Shown one piece after another: positions 31,711 to 41,700 of a DNA stretch of 64,000 bases. The position numbers and the translations under genes are program-made. Location of the stretch: positions 620,001 to 684,000 of the forward strand of contig NZ_CP093310.2 in NCBI RefSeq assembly GCF_022631235.3. Direction: 5' to 3'. How positions within the stretch are numbered: position 1 is the first letter of the stretch; every line of letters starts with the position of its first letter. The notes below the pieces were generated by a model, which saw nothing but the letters and a program-made list of their open reading frames with translations, had not been told where the DNA came from and ran no database searches. The DNA comes from Psychrobacter raelei (lineage in GTDB: Bacteria > Pseudomonadota > Gammaproteobacteria > Pseudomonadales > Moraxellaceae).

Positions 31711-34700
31711 ATGGCTGAAGAGCTAAAGTTTGGGCTGGTCATATCTGCTGATGGTACAGCAGCAATACGGACACTTGATGACCTGGAAGATGGACTGAAT
31801 GATGTTGATGATACGTCGGCACGTGCTGGGCGAAGTGCGAGCAATACATTTGATAGATTGCGGCAACGAGCAGGCAGTTTTGGTAATACATTAGCAAATG
31901 TTGCCAAAAAGGTCACTATGTTTGGTGGTGTTGTTGGTACATTGGGTACAGCATTAAGTCTAAGCTCATTGACAGAGACCCAACGTCAATTTGACATCCT
32001 CAACTCTCAGCTCATAACGGCGACAGGTGGCACAAAAGAGGCCGCGGCCGCTTTTGATGAGTTGACTAAATTCGCATCAACAACACCTTATGCGTTAGAG
32101 CAATCTGTACGAGGATTTACCCAGCTCAAAAACTTGGGCTTAGATCCCAGTATGCGTAGTATGCGTAGCTACGGGAACTTTGCGGCAGCTATGGGCAAAG
32201 ATTTGAACCAGATGATTGAGGCAGTTGCTGATGCCTCTACATTTGAGTTTGAGCGATTAAAAGAGTTTGGTATTAAATCGAGTCAGGAAGGTGACAAAGT
32301 ATCGTTTACTTTTCAGGGTGTCACCACAACTGTTGCCAAAAACTCTAAGGCGATTCAGGAATATTTATTAGCTATTGGTGAGACCAAGTTTGGTGATGCA
32401 ATGGCTAACCGAGCTAAGACGCTGGACGGCGCACTTAGCAATTTGGGTGATAACTTCAATAGTTTAAAACTAGCGATAGTGCAGTCTGGTATTGGCGATG
32501 TCATACAAGACATTGTTATCAGAGCGTCTGACGGTCTAGCAAGAATGACAGATGCGTTAAGAGCACCTGAAAATGCTGAAAAAATGAAAAGCGCTATAAC
32601 ATCTGTAGGTGGTGCTTTTAATCAACTTCAAGGCTTTGTAGCTCAAACTGGTGACGTTGTGGGTCATGTCATGGATGTATTGGGCAGACCCGAAAATATC
32701 GAAAGAATGCATAGTGCATTAGAGATATTAGGTGAAGGTTTTAATCGCTTAAAAGACTACGCATCACAGACAGGTGATGTCATCAATCAAGTAACCGACT
32801 TCTTTGCTGCTCATCAAGAGATTATTATCCCACTGGCTAGCGGTATTGGTGCAGCTGCTGGTGCGTTTTTATTGTTTAATGGTGCAGTGGCCGCTTGGGT
32901 GGCAATCGGCACAGCAGCAACCGCCGTCACCACTGCATTTGGTATCGCTGTCGGTGTTGCGACCAGTCCTGTCACGCTGATATTAGGTGCAATCGCTGGG
33001 TTGGTAGCCGTTGGTGTGCTGCTCTATCGCAACTGGGATACGATCAAAGACAAGGCAACTGAGGTATTTAACTCATTGCCAGGGCCAGTCCAAGAAGCCT
33101 TTAGAAATATCAAGTCTGTATTTACAGGTATTAAAGACTGGGCAGGCAAAGCTTTTGATTTTCTTGCACCGTACGTCAAAGCGACGATGGATGTTGTATC
33201 CGCGTTGTTCACAGCACATTGGGCTACTATCAAAGGTATTTTTAGCACCTCATTTGATGTCATAAAAGGTGTTGTTAGTACAGGTTTTAATGTCATAAAA
33301 GCGGTATTTAGTGCGGGTATAAATATCATTGCTACCGTTTTTAATACAGGATTTGAACTGGTTAAAAACACGGTTAAAACAACTTTTGATGCTATCAAAG
33401 CACTAGCAAGTGGGGGTATAAAAGGCTTTGCTAACATCATTAGTAATGGCCTTAAAAACACCGTTAGTATTGTTACAGGTGGTGTTGGCAATATTATCGA
33501 TGCATTTGGCACCCTTGCACAAAAGCTGTTTAGCATCGGCGTGGATGCTGTGCAAGGTCTCATTAATGGGGTAAAAAACAAAATCAGCGGTGCGATTGAT
33601 GTTGCTCGCAATTTAGCCAGCAGTGTCAGTGATACAGTTAAAAGCTTCTTTATTATTCGGTCGCCTTCAAGACTATTTAAACAGTATGGTGGATATTTAT
33701 CTGAAGGTCTAGCCATTGGCATTAAGGATAAGCAAAACGAAGCTGTGCAGGCTGCGTTGCAACTGGCTCAAAATATCAGCAATTCCATGAATAGTATTAA
33801 AAAAGATATTGCGCTATTTGGCAATGACAGTGAGTTAGCTAGCTTTGACTATGACCGTCAGCATGGGGTTTATGCGGGTATTAAAGACAGCGTATTAAAC
33901 AGCTATCGTCAATTGATTAAAGCCAAAGAAGACTTGATTGCTCAAGACAAGCGACAAAAAGAGCTGGCTCAAGCTCAAAAAGCTGAAGCTGATATTGTTA
34001 ACAACTTCACTAATCAACAGCGATCATCGTTAGAGCAATACAGCTTCGAAACATCATTGATTGGTAAGCAAGCTGATGAAGTTCAGCGGTTACGCTTTGA
34101 ACATGCACTGATGGCTGAGCAAAAAAGAGCACTAAAAGATGTGACTGGTGATAATCAAGAAGCTATTAAAAAAGAAACTGCTGAAATCTTAGAGCAGTAT
34201 AACTTAGCCTCTAAATTAAGAGCTGAAAAGCAAAACGAACAAAAGCTTGATGAATTTTTAGGACGTCAGCAAATAAACCTTGAATACTACGCTTTTGAGA
34301 CCTCGCTTATAGGTAAACAAGCGGATGAGGTTGAGCGCTTGCGCTTTGAGCGTAGCTTGTTAAACCAAGCGGAACAAGCAGGTATTACTTTATCAGACCA
34401 GGCAAAACAAAAAATCATTGAACAGCGTGATGAATTGATTGAACTACGTAAGCAACAGCAAGCATTGCAAGATAATAATTGGGTTGTTGGGTTGCAGTCA
34501 GGCTTTCAAAGCTTATCTGATGGCGCTAAAAGCTTGAATGAAACTATGCAGCAGGCCACTACTGGCGCCTTTAACAAAATGAGTGATAGCTTCACAAGCT
34601 TTGTGGCTAATGGCAAAGGTAGCTTTAAAGACTTAGCTTCCTCAATCTTGCAAGACATTGGTAAGATGCTGACTCAGTGGACACTTTTTAAAGCCCTAAG

Positions 34701-35130
34701 TGGTATAGGCGGTGCGATTGGTGGTAACTTTGGTTCGTTTTTGCAAACGACATTTCAGGCGAAAGGTGGCGGTTGGAGTAATGGGGTTCAATTCTATGCA
34801 AACGGCGATATCTTTAATAAACCGACTGCATTCCGTCATGCTGGCGGGCTTGGCGTCATGGGTGAAGCAGGCCCTGAAGCAGTCATGCCGCTAACGCGCG
34901 GCCCTAACGGCAAGCTTGGTGTGCAGGTTTATGGCAATAAGCAGAATAATCAATCCGCTGGTGTGGTGAACCAAGTTAAAATTGATATACATATTAACAA
35001 TGACGGTGCTAATACTGATGTGCAAACAACCACGCAAGATGGCAAGCAACTGGCTGAGTCATTAAAAGCAGTCGTGCTGCAAACATTACAAAATGAGATG
35101 AGACCAGGCGGTATGATAGCCCCTGCTTAA
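31711..35130 (+). CDS. Tail tape measure protein
   Basis: A 1,139-residue protein whose length sets tail length. The N-terminal tape-measure domain (about 1-260) contains TETQRQFDILNSQLITATGGTKEA in two parts. Hydrophobic segments follow around residues 385-450, then long helices. The C-terminal part has the lambda gpH-like GSFKDLASSILQDIGKMLTQW and the glycine-rich end GVMGEAGPEAVMPLTRG. Two coiled repeats, YSFETSLIGKQADEVQRLRFE and its near copy, start near residues 777 and 857. AAAGGATAAGTAA precedes the ATG. Confidence 0.92.
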   Translation: MAEELKFGLVISADGTAAIRTLDDLEDGLNDVDDTSARAGRSASNTFDRLRQRAGSFGNTLANVAKKVTMFGGVVGTLGTALSLSSLTETQRQFDILNSQLITATGGTKEAAAAFDELTKFASTTPYALEQSVRGFTQLKNLGLDPSMRSMRSYGNFAAAMGKDLNQMIEAVADASTFEFERLKEFGIKSSQEGDKVSFTFQGVTTTVAKNSKAIQEYLLAIGETKFGDAMANRAKTLDGALSNLGDNFNSLKLAIVQSGIGDVIQDIVIRASDGLARMTDALRAPENAEKMKSAITSVGGAFNQLQGFVAQTGDVVGHVMDVLGRPENIERMHSALEILGEGFNRLKDYASQTGDVINQVTDFFAAHQEIIIPLASGIGAAAGAFLLFNGAVAAWVAIGTAATAVTTAFGIAVGVATSPVTLILGAIAGLVAVGVLLYRNWDTIKDKATEVFNSLPGPVQEAFRNIKSVFTGIKDWAGKAFDFLAPYVKATMDVVSALFTAHWATIKGIFSTSFDVIKGVVSTGFNVIKAVFSAGINIIATVFNTGFELVKNTVKTTFDAIKALASGGIKGFANIISNGLKNTVSIVTGGVGNIIDAFGTLAQKLFSIGVDAVQGLINGVKNKISGAIDVARNLASSVSDTVKSFFIIRSPSRLFKQYGGYLSEGLAIGIKDKQNEAVQAALQLAQNISNSMNSIKKDIALFGNDSELASFDYDRQHGVYAGIKDSVLNSYRQLIKAKEDLIAQDKRQKELAQAQKAEADIVNNFTNQQRSSLEQYSFETSLIGKQADEVQRLRFEHALMAEQKRALKDVTGDNQEAIKKETAEILEQYNLASKLRAEKQNEQKLDEFLGRQQINLEYYAFETSLIGKQADEVERLRFERSLLNQAEQAGITLSDQAKQKIIEQRDELIELRKQQQALQDNNWVVGLQSGFQSLSDGAKSLNETMQQATTGAFNKMSDSFTSFVANGKGSFKDLASSILQDIGKMLTQWTLFKALSGIGGAIGGNFGSFLQTTFQAKGGGWSNGVQFYANGDIFNKPTAFRHAGGLGVMGEAGPEAVMPLTRGPNGKLGVQVYGNKQNNQSAGVVNQVKIDIHINNDGANTDVQTTTQDGKQLAESLKAVVLQTLQNEMRPGGMIAPA

Positions 35131-35135
35131 ATGTT

Positions 35136-35165
35136 TTGCAGTGATTAGTAATAACAAGGTATGAT
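35136..35165 (+). promoter_or_regulatory. Candidate sigma70 promoter of the moron gene
   Basis: TTGCAG (35136-35141), 18 bases, TATGAT (35160-35165), lying between the tape measure stop and the moron start. It is independent of the late box and could be active in the lysogen. Confidence 0.5.
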
Positions 35166-35202
35166 TAAAGTTTATTTAAACGAGTATAGATGAGACTGAG
35201 TG

Positions 35203-35763
35203 ATGATTAAGAAGATATTAATTGGTTTGGTTGGGTTCATAGTGGTAATGCTAATCATTGGACTTATCGCAGGTGAAGACACTACAGAAAGCACAGATAC
35301 AACGGCTACAGAAACGTCTGGAGTAGCAACTGAGCAGGTATCAGTCGAGCCAGAGCAAACACCAGACGTGACACCAGAAGAAGTACCCCCCGTTGAAGAC
35401 ACAACAAATGAAACACCATCTACTAAAGTAGAAAAAGAAGTTACAGTGACTGAAGCCATAGAGCCAAAAGAGCCAAAATCAGATGACGGCAAATTGACTG
35501 ACGCAAAAAAAGCCGAAATAATTGAGTATTTTAAAGGTGATGACGAGCCTAATGTGCTTGATGTATTATTCCCCTATAGCACTCTGAAGCTGGGTATGCA
35601 CAACGACGGTAGTAATCGTGATGGTTATGCAGAGTATGCATGTCAGGTACTACAATCAGATTTTGGGATCAAAGAAACAGTTACTGTAACTATTATTGAT
35701 ATTGATAAGCTGGTTAGTACAGATAAATGGGAAACTATTGGAAAAGCAAGCTGTAACTACTAA
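35203..35763 (+). CDS. Membrane-anchored moron protein, unknown function
   Basis: A 186-residue protein with one N-terminal membrane anchor (IKKILIGLVGFIVVMLIIGLIAG), then about 80 residues of Thr/Glu/Pro-rich, probably disordered, linker, and a folded C-terminal domain (about 105-186) with two cysteines (ACQVLQ and ASCNY). The C-terminal part would face the periplasm. It has its own promoter and a strong terminator and sits between tape measure and gpM genes, which are adjacent in lambda. That is the usual form of a moron, a gene expressed in the lysogen. Superinfection exclusion or host-surface change are possible but not shown. A GTG one codon upstream (35200) is an alternative start. Confidence 0.72.
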   Translation: MIKKILIGLVGFIVVMLIIGLIAGEDTTESTDTTATETSGVATEQVSVEPEQTPDVTPEEVPPVEDTTNETPSTKVEKEVTVTEAIEPKEPKSDDGKLTDAKKAEIIEYFKGDDEPNVLDVLFPYSTLKLGMHNDGSNRDGYAEYACQVLQSDFGIKETVTVTIIDIDKLVSTDKWETIGKASCNY

Positions 35764-35787
35764 ATAGCCACTAGAACACAACTTTTT

Positions 35788-35823
35788 AAACCCCCTTTAA
35801 CCAACCGTTAAAGGGGGTTTTTA
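35788..35823 (+). terminator. Terminator after the moron gene
   Basis: The 14-bp stem AAACCCCCTTTAAC/GTTAAAGGGGGTTT with a short loop and a T-run. It isolates the moron from the tail genes and lies just upstream of late promoter 3. Confidence 0.88.
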
Positions 35824-35832
35824 ATGCCTAAA

Positions 35833-35880
35833 AATCAGTAAATCACTTTAATAACCTCTTAAGTCATGCCCTGCTAATCT
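35833..35880 (+). promoter_or_regulatory. Late promoter 3 (tail tip genes)
   Basis: The box AATCAGTAAA-N4-TTTAATAACC at 35833-35856, 18 bases, then TAATCT (35875-35880) preceded by TGC. The distance from -10 to the next ATG (35888) is the same seven bases as at late promoter 2, predicting a leaderless transcript. Confidence 0.75.
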
Positions 35881-35887
35881 AAGTAAC

Positions 35888-36217
35888 ATGAAAACATTTA
35901 CTTATGACATTGGCATACAAGCAACAGGTAGCACAGACAATGATGTCGTGATTGTGCAATTTGGTGACGGCTATGCCCAGCGCCAGTCGAAAGGGCTTGC
36001 ACCACGACTTGAACATTGGCAAGCAAGTAAAGTCGGCAGTAAAGCAACCATTGATGAAGTCAAAGCCTTCCTTGACGCACATACTGTAACGCCTTTTTTG
36101 TGGCGGGTTACCAGTGATGAGCCACTACGTAAGTACATAGCTAAAGATATATCTCGCAGTCCACAGGGCGGCGCTAAATGGACACTTAGCTGGACAATGC
36201 AGCAAGTGTTGGCATAA
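35888..36217 (+). CDS. Minor tail protein M (lambda gpM-like)
   Basis: A 109-residue tail-tip protein of the lambda gpM family, with VIVQFGDGYAQRQSKGLAP near the start, FLDAHTVTPFLWRV in the middle and WTLSWTMQQV at the end. It belongs to the tip complex assembled before tape measure and tube. The start codon has no ribosome site and lies seven bases beyond the late -10, so leaderless translation is inferred. Confidence 0.87.
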   Translation: MKTFTYDIGIQATGSTDNDVVIVQFGDGYAQRQSKGLAPRLEHWQASKVGSKATIDEVKAFLDAHTVTPFLWRVTSDEPLRKYIAKDISRSPQGGAKWTLSWTMQQVLA

Positions 36218-36248
36218 CGCCAACCAAACCTACAAATCGGAGCAAATT

Positions 36249-36599
36249 ATGAGCGAATCAACAAACACGACCAAAACCGTAACTCTGGATGAACTATCTG
36301 TCTTAATGAGTTTTCATTACGCAAAAGAGGCTTGGGATAAAGAAGACACAGCTCAAGTCAGCATTGATTTTGATAACGAATACAAAGACTTTTTAGTCAC
36401 TACAAGCGAGACAAACGTACGCCCTGGCCGTTTCTCGAAACTACAGGCAGAAATCACTGCCTGGGCTGATAGTCAAATTAAAGCTTTGTATTATCAAAAT
36501 AAAGTTGTCAATGCATTTGTACTGACATTTGATGATGATGTTTTGAGTATTGATCTGGGGTTTGAGTCAGACGTGGGAGCTGAAGACACAGTAGTATGA
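36249..36599 (+). CDS. Unrecognised acidic protein inserted between M and L
   Basis: A 116-residue acidic protein that I do not recognise. It has no membrane segment; the second half alternates short strands and helices (AEITAWADSQIKALYYQNK, VNAFVLTFDDDVLSIDLGFE). In lambda, M and L are adjacent, so this is an extra gene. Its stop overlaps the L start by four bases, so it is expressed with the tail tip proteins and may be a tip accessory. A ribosome site (CGGAGC) precedes it. Confidence 0.65.
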   Translation: MSESTNTTKTVTLDELSVLMSFHYAKEAWDKEDTAQVSIDFDNEYKDFLVTTSETNVRPGRFSKLQAEITAWADSQIKALYYQNKVVNAFVLTFDDDVLSIDLGFESDVGAEDTVV

Positions 36600-37297
36600 G
36601 AGAGTTAACCCCCGAACAAAACAAAGCAATCACTCAGCTTGAGCAAGACGTACTGCTTGAGCTGTTTGATGTTGACTTCACCAAGTTTGGCGGCGACGTC
36701 TATCACTTTTGTAACCAGACAAATGAGCTTGGTCAGCCCATTGTCTGGAAAGGCGTGACTTATTTGCCGTACCCCATTACCGCTGATGGCTTTGAGCTTA
36801 AAAACACAGGTGCTAGCAATCGCCCAAATATTACCTTATCCAATCTATACGGCTTAGTTACCGCAGTCGTTGAGGACTATCAAGGCGGCGTAGGTGCAGT
36901 GGTTACAAGACGCCAAGTCTATGCCCAACATTTAGATGCCATCAACTTTGCTAATGGCAATCCCAATGCTGATCCTAATCAGCAACTGGTATCACGCTAT
37001 GTGATTGAACGTTATTCAGCGTTAAACAATCAAACAGCAACTTTTGAGTTGGCAGTGCCGAGTGAGACAGATGGCGCTATGTTGCCACGCCGTATCATTG
37101 TCGCTAACACTTGCGGTTGGACGTATCGTGGTGCTGGCTGTGGTTATACCGGTCATGCGGTTGCCGATGAGTACGACCAACCTACAGACGACCCTGATAA
37201 AGACAAATGTAGTAAATGCTTGCAAGGTTGCCGTGCAAGGTTTGGCCGTAAAGCTGTCTTGCCGTTTGGTGGCTTTGTAGGAGTCGATAAGTTATGA
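36596..37297 (+). CDS. Minor tail protein L, probable Fe-S protein
   Basis: A 233-residue tail-tip protein of the lambda gpL family. The N-terminal domain resembles tail hub proteins (LLELFDVDFTKFGGDVYHFC). The C-terminal domain has Cys173, Cys182, Cys205, Cys208 and Cys212, matching the cysteine cluster that holds an iron-sulfur centre in lambda gpL. It overlaps the genes on both sides by four bases. Confidence 0.88.
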   Translation: MRELTPEQNKAITQLEQDVLLELFDVDFTKFGGDVYHFCNQTNELGQPIVWKGVTYLPYPITADGFELKNTGASNRPNITLSNLYGLVTAVVEDYQGGVGAVVTRRQVYAQHLDAINFANGNPNADPNQQLVSRYVIERYSALNNQTATFELAVPSETDGAMLPRRIIVANTCGWTYRGAGCGYTGHAVADEYDQPTDDPDKDKCSKCLQGCRARFGRKAVLPFGGFVGVDKL

Positions 37298-38004
37298 CGT
37301 TAAAGCAGCAAATCATCACCCACGCCAAGCAGCAATACCCAAACGAGTGTTGTGGCTTGATTGTCGATGGCACTTACGCCCCGTGTACCAACGTAGCCGA
37401 TAAGCCCACCGAGACATTTAGAATCAGTCATGACCAGTGGCAACCTGCTGATATAGTGGTTCATTCGCACCCGCAAGGCCAGCGTTATTTGAGCGGTGCA
37501 GACCGCCAAACACAGCACAAAATGCGTTGTGATTGGTGGATAGCTGTAAACAATAATGACGACTGGGAGATTATCAAATACCGCTACACCCCATTGTTAC
37601 GGGGCCGTACTTTTGAGTATGGCAAGCACGATTGTTACTCAATCGTTGAAGATGCTTACATGCTATGCGGTATTAAGATAATGGACTATCAGCGTAAGGG
37701 TGAAGCTATCGAGATAGCGGACAACGCCTTTTTGGTCAACTTCCCCAAGACTGGCTTTTATCAAGTTGAACTATCAGATATGCAGTCTGGCGACGTCATC
37801 TTAACGTCAATCCGTGGCAACGCTAACCATGCAAGTATCTATCTGGGTGATGAGCAAGTGCTACACCATCCATACGGCGGGCTGTCAAGGCGTGAGGGCT
37901 TTTGTGACGTCTGGCATAAGGCAATGCACTCAGTATGGCGGCATAAAGATTGGCAACCAGACATGATGACCGCCATTTTTAATGATTTAGAGGCAACAAG
38001 ATAA
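37294..38004 (+). CDS. Tail protein K: JAB metallo-domain plus NlpC/P60 peptidase
   Basis: A 236-residue protein of the lambda gpK type. The N-terminal JAB/MPN domain has Glu18, H57-S-H59-P, Ser67 and Asp70 as the JAMM set. The C-terminal NlpC/P60 domain has Cys114 (KHDCYS) and His179 (ANHASIYLG) as the catalytic pair. It should open peptidoglycan during infection or process tail-tip proteins during assembly. It lies between L and I, as in lambda. Confidence 0.9.
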   Translation: MTLKQQIITHAKQQYPNECCGLIVDGTYAPCTNVADKPTETFRISHDQWQPADIVVHSHPQGQRYLSGADRQTQHKMRCDWWIAVNNNDDWEIIKYRYTPLLRGRTFEYGKHDCYSIVEDAYMLCGIKIMDYQRKGEAIEIADNAFLVNFPKTGFYQVELSDMQSGDVILTSIRGNANHASIYLGDEQVLHHPYGGLSRREGFCDVWHKAMHSVWRHKDWQPDMMTAIFNDLEATR

Positions 38005-38714
38005 TGGCAATCGTAAGACTATACGGTGATTTACAGGATTTTGGCACCCGCTTTGACTTGCATGTCAAAACAGCGGGTGAAGCCATGCGGGCGTTATTTA
38101 CTCAATTAGATGGACTGCAAAAGCGTATTAGCGAGGGCGGTTACTTTGTGCGTGTCGCTCGCAAAGACGTCACAGATAAGACCATCGACACAGATTTTAG
38201 TCGTGATTTAACAGATAACGATGTAATCCATGTGGTACCAGAGATTGCAGGCGCTGGTAAGTTTGGCCAGATTATCTTAGGTACGGCTATGATTGGTGCG
38301 GCCTTCTTCACAGGCGGCGCATCGATTGCCGCATGGGGTGCATTATCAACGGGTTTGCTCACGGCTGGTGTGGGACTGGTATTGGGCGGTGTCGCTCAGA
38401 TGCTAACTAAGCAGCCCGGATTTGGCGATACCAGTAACACAGACAAATCACGCTCATCATCGTTCAGTAGCCTTGGCAACAATACAGCACAAGGCTCATG
38501 CGTACCAGTCGCATACGGTGAGATTATGATTGGCAGTAAAGTTATCTCACAATCGATTGAGAGCTACAAAGTGAGCGGTGATGTGGTCGTAAAAGATGCA
38601 GCAGAGCTGGTGCAAACTCGTGATTATCATGTGCCAGCAGCATTTGATAACTATAACTTAGATACAGATGATGACAGCGTGAGAGCAGTTAATTATACAG
38701 TGAGGGTAGATTAA
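38004..38714 (+). CDS. Tail assembly protein I (lambda gpI-like)
   Basis: A 236-residue protein with a ubiquitin-like N-terminal domain (IVRLYGDLQDFGTRFDLHV), a glycine-rich hydrophobic middle (ILGTAMIGAAFFTGGASIAAWG) and a small C-terminal domain with NTAQGSCVPVAYGEIMIGS. This is the lambda gpI layout. gpI is needed for tip assembly and is not kept in the virion. It overlaps K and J by one base each. Confidence 0.88.
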   Translation: MAIVRLYGDLQDFGTRFDLHVKTAGEAMRALFTQLDGLQKRISEGGYFVRVARKDVTDKTIDTDFSRDLTDNDVIHVVPEIAGAGKFGQIILGTAMIGAAFFTGGASIAAWGALSTGLLTAGVGLVLGGVAQMLTKQPGFGDTSNTDKSRSSSFSSLGNNTAQGSCVPVAYGEIMIGSKVISQSIESYKVSGDVVVKDAAELVQTRDYHVPAAFDNYNLDTDDDSVRAVNYTVRVD

Positions 38715-41700
38715 TGGGTGGCGGCGGCGGAAAAGGTGGCGGCGGTGGACATACGCCGATTGAATATCCAAATACACTAGAATCAGCACAACGACTAAAA
38801 ATTATTGATTTGCTATGTGAAGGCGTTGCTGGTCAAGATGTGACGTTTAAAAATATCTATCTTGATAATACGCCAATCCAGAATGTGGACGGATCATACA
38901 ACTTTACGGGCATACGTGTGTCTGCCCTGCCTGGTACGCACAACCAAGACTATCTAGCAGGCTTTGATAGCACAGACAAGATCGTATCTGTCGGCGCCGA
39001 AGTAAAAGCGTCTAAACCCATTACCCGTACTATCACTGATCCGCTTGTTGATAGCGTGCGAGTAACATTGGCACTTGGCTCACTGGTTGAGATGAAAGAT
39101 AACGGTGATCGTGTTGGTAGCTCTGTATCACTAACAGTCAGATGCGGTAATAGAGACTATCCAGTTACCATCTCTGGTAAAACCACGTCTGCCTATCACC
39201 AAGATGTTGTTTTAACTGACTTGCCAGACGCACCGTTTAATATTAGTGTGCGCCGCAATACACCAGACAGCACAAGCGACAGCACAAGTAACGCTACGCA
39301 TTGGGTCAGCTATGTTGAGTCGATAGATGCTAAATTTAACTACCCAAACTCTGTGGTAGTCGGACTTGAGATTGACTCTGCACAGTTTGGTAACAAAATC
39401 CCGACTCGTACTTATTTAAACAAATGGACACAGATTAAAGTACCTGATAATTACGACCCTGTTAAACGTACGTATGACGGCATCTGGCTGGGTGAGTTTA
39501 AAACAGCATGGTCTAACAACCCAGCATGGGTATTTTATGACTTGGTGACTGATAAGCGCTATGGCCTGGGTGATAGATTGGGCGACTTTGGCTGTGACAA
39601 ATGGTCACTATATCAAATCGCTAAATACTGTGATCAGATTGTACCAGACGGCTTTGGCGGCGAAGAGCCACGCTTTACCTGTAATGCGTATCTTAGCGAG
39701 CCAAGAGACGCTAAGGCTTTGCTTGATGATTTGGCAAGCGTATTCCGTGGCATTGCTGTGTGGGATGGTCAAATGGTGACGGCATTGCAAGATGCGAAAA
39801 AAGACCCCGTCGCAACCTATACCAATAGCAATGTAGTAGATGGTGCATTTGCATACTCTGGTGCTGCTCAAAAGACTATCTTTACTGCTGTGCATGTCAA
39901 ATACAATGACAAAGCTGACAACTACGCAACCAAGACAGAGTATGTAGCAAATGACGAGGCTATCAAGCGCTATGGTCTCAATGTAAAGCAAGTCACTGCA
40001 TTTGGTTGTACAAGCCGTGGTCAAGCTGCTCGTGTCGGTAAATGGTTGATTGAAACCTCTATCCGTGAGCAACAAATGGTTAGCTTTAAAGTGGGCCGTG
40101 AGGGTATCCGTCATTTGCCGTTTGACATCATAGAGATTGCAGACAACGACTACGCTGGCGATATGATCGCTGGGCGTGTGTTATCAGTTGCAGGCAATAC
40201 AATTACTGCTGACCGTGCTATGGGCGATATTAAAAATATCCGTTACTATGCTAATGGTCAAAGCAAAACTGTGTCTGTGCAATCAGTAAATGGCACCAAA
40301 ATTACTCTAACAGATACGCCCGTTGGTATCGAGCAATTGGGTGTATTTAGCGCCACTAAAACAGACGTTAAACCAAGATTGTTCCGTGCTTTAAGCATCA
40401 AAGAAGACGGTGACACGTATACAATTAGTGCTGTTCAACATGACGAAAATAAAGAAGCGGTAGTTGATCAAGGCGTAACTTTTGAGCAAGATGATACAGC
40501 GACCAAGCACACACCACAAGTCAGCTACGGCCGTGTCTCTAAAGACGGGGATGAGCTACTAATTGCGTGGGAAGGTACTAACACTACAGAGTATCTGATC
40601 AAAGTCTATAAAGACGGAGAGCTATACCGCAGCTACAGCCAAGACAGCGCCGAAATCAAGCTTAAAGGCCTGCCAAACGGCGAATACAAAGCTGAAATCC
40701 GTGGCAAATCTGCCAACGGCCAACTGACAGAGCCAGTCATCAAAGAGTGGTCTATTGACTATGATATCAAAGGACTAAAAGCCACACCTGAGCTATTTGC
40801 TATCAAATTAGACTGGACTAATCCAACAACGGTTATCAATAAGGCTAAGATTGAGATATACCGTAGCTTAAGCAATAACAGAGCTACTGCAACTAAAGTT
40901 GCTACTTTGTCTTACCCCACCGATACCTTTACTCAAAACGGCGTTAAGCTGTCAGAGACTCACTATTTTTGGTTAAGACTGATTGATGATCAGGGCAACA
41001 CAGGTAATTGGGTAGCTATGAGTGGTCAATGCAGTGATGATGCGTCGCAAATCGTCGCCAGCATCAATGGTAAAATCACCCAAACCGAGCTGTCAAAAAC
41101 ACTGATTGACAGCTTACAGTCTGATATTGATACCGCTAAGACCCAAGCTGTCAGCAGTGCCAATGCTGACGCTGCTAGTAAAGTAGCTGCGGAAGCCCAA
41201 GCACGTGCTCAAGCCCTTCAAGCAGAAGCTCAAGCACGTGCTCAAGCGCTCCAAGCTGAGGTAACAGCACGACAACAAGCACTGGCAGCACAAGATAAAA
41301 AACAAACAGATGCTTTGACTGCTAAAGCTCAAGAGCTTAGTACGCAAATCAGTGAGGTTGAAGAGGTTAATGATGCTCAAGCTAAACAGTTAACAACGTT
41401 GACTGCTAAAAAAGATGAGCTGGTAGCTGGACTCGAAGAAGAGCGCACAGCAAGGATAGAAGGCGATCAAGCTGAAGCAAGTGCCCGTCAAACGCTTGTT
41501 AGTAAAGTAAACAACGCTGAAAGCAGCATCACTAATTTACAGTCTATAAAGGCATCTAAGACTGAAGTAGCCAGTCTCGCACGTACTGGGCTACAAAGTG
41601 AGTGGCAAAGTGCAGCAAACACAGCTAAGCAGCAAGCAATAGATGCTGCAAAGGCTGATGCTGAGGCTAAAGCTAATGCGGCTAAATCAGCAGCCCAAGA

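Noticed and set aside
33024..33722. Minus-strand frame of 232 codons inside the tape measure gene
   Set aside because: Long antisense frames are common opposite helical, Ala/Lys/Thr-rich genes; no start signal or family motif.
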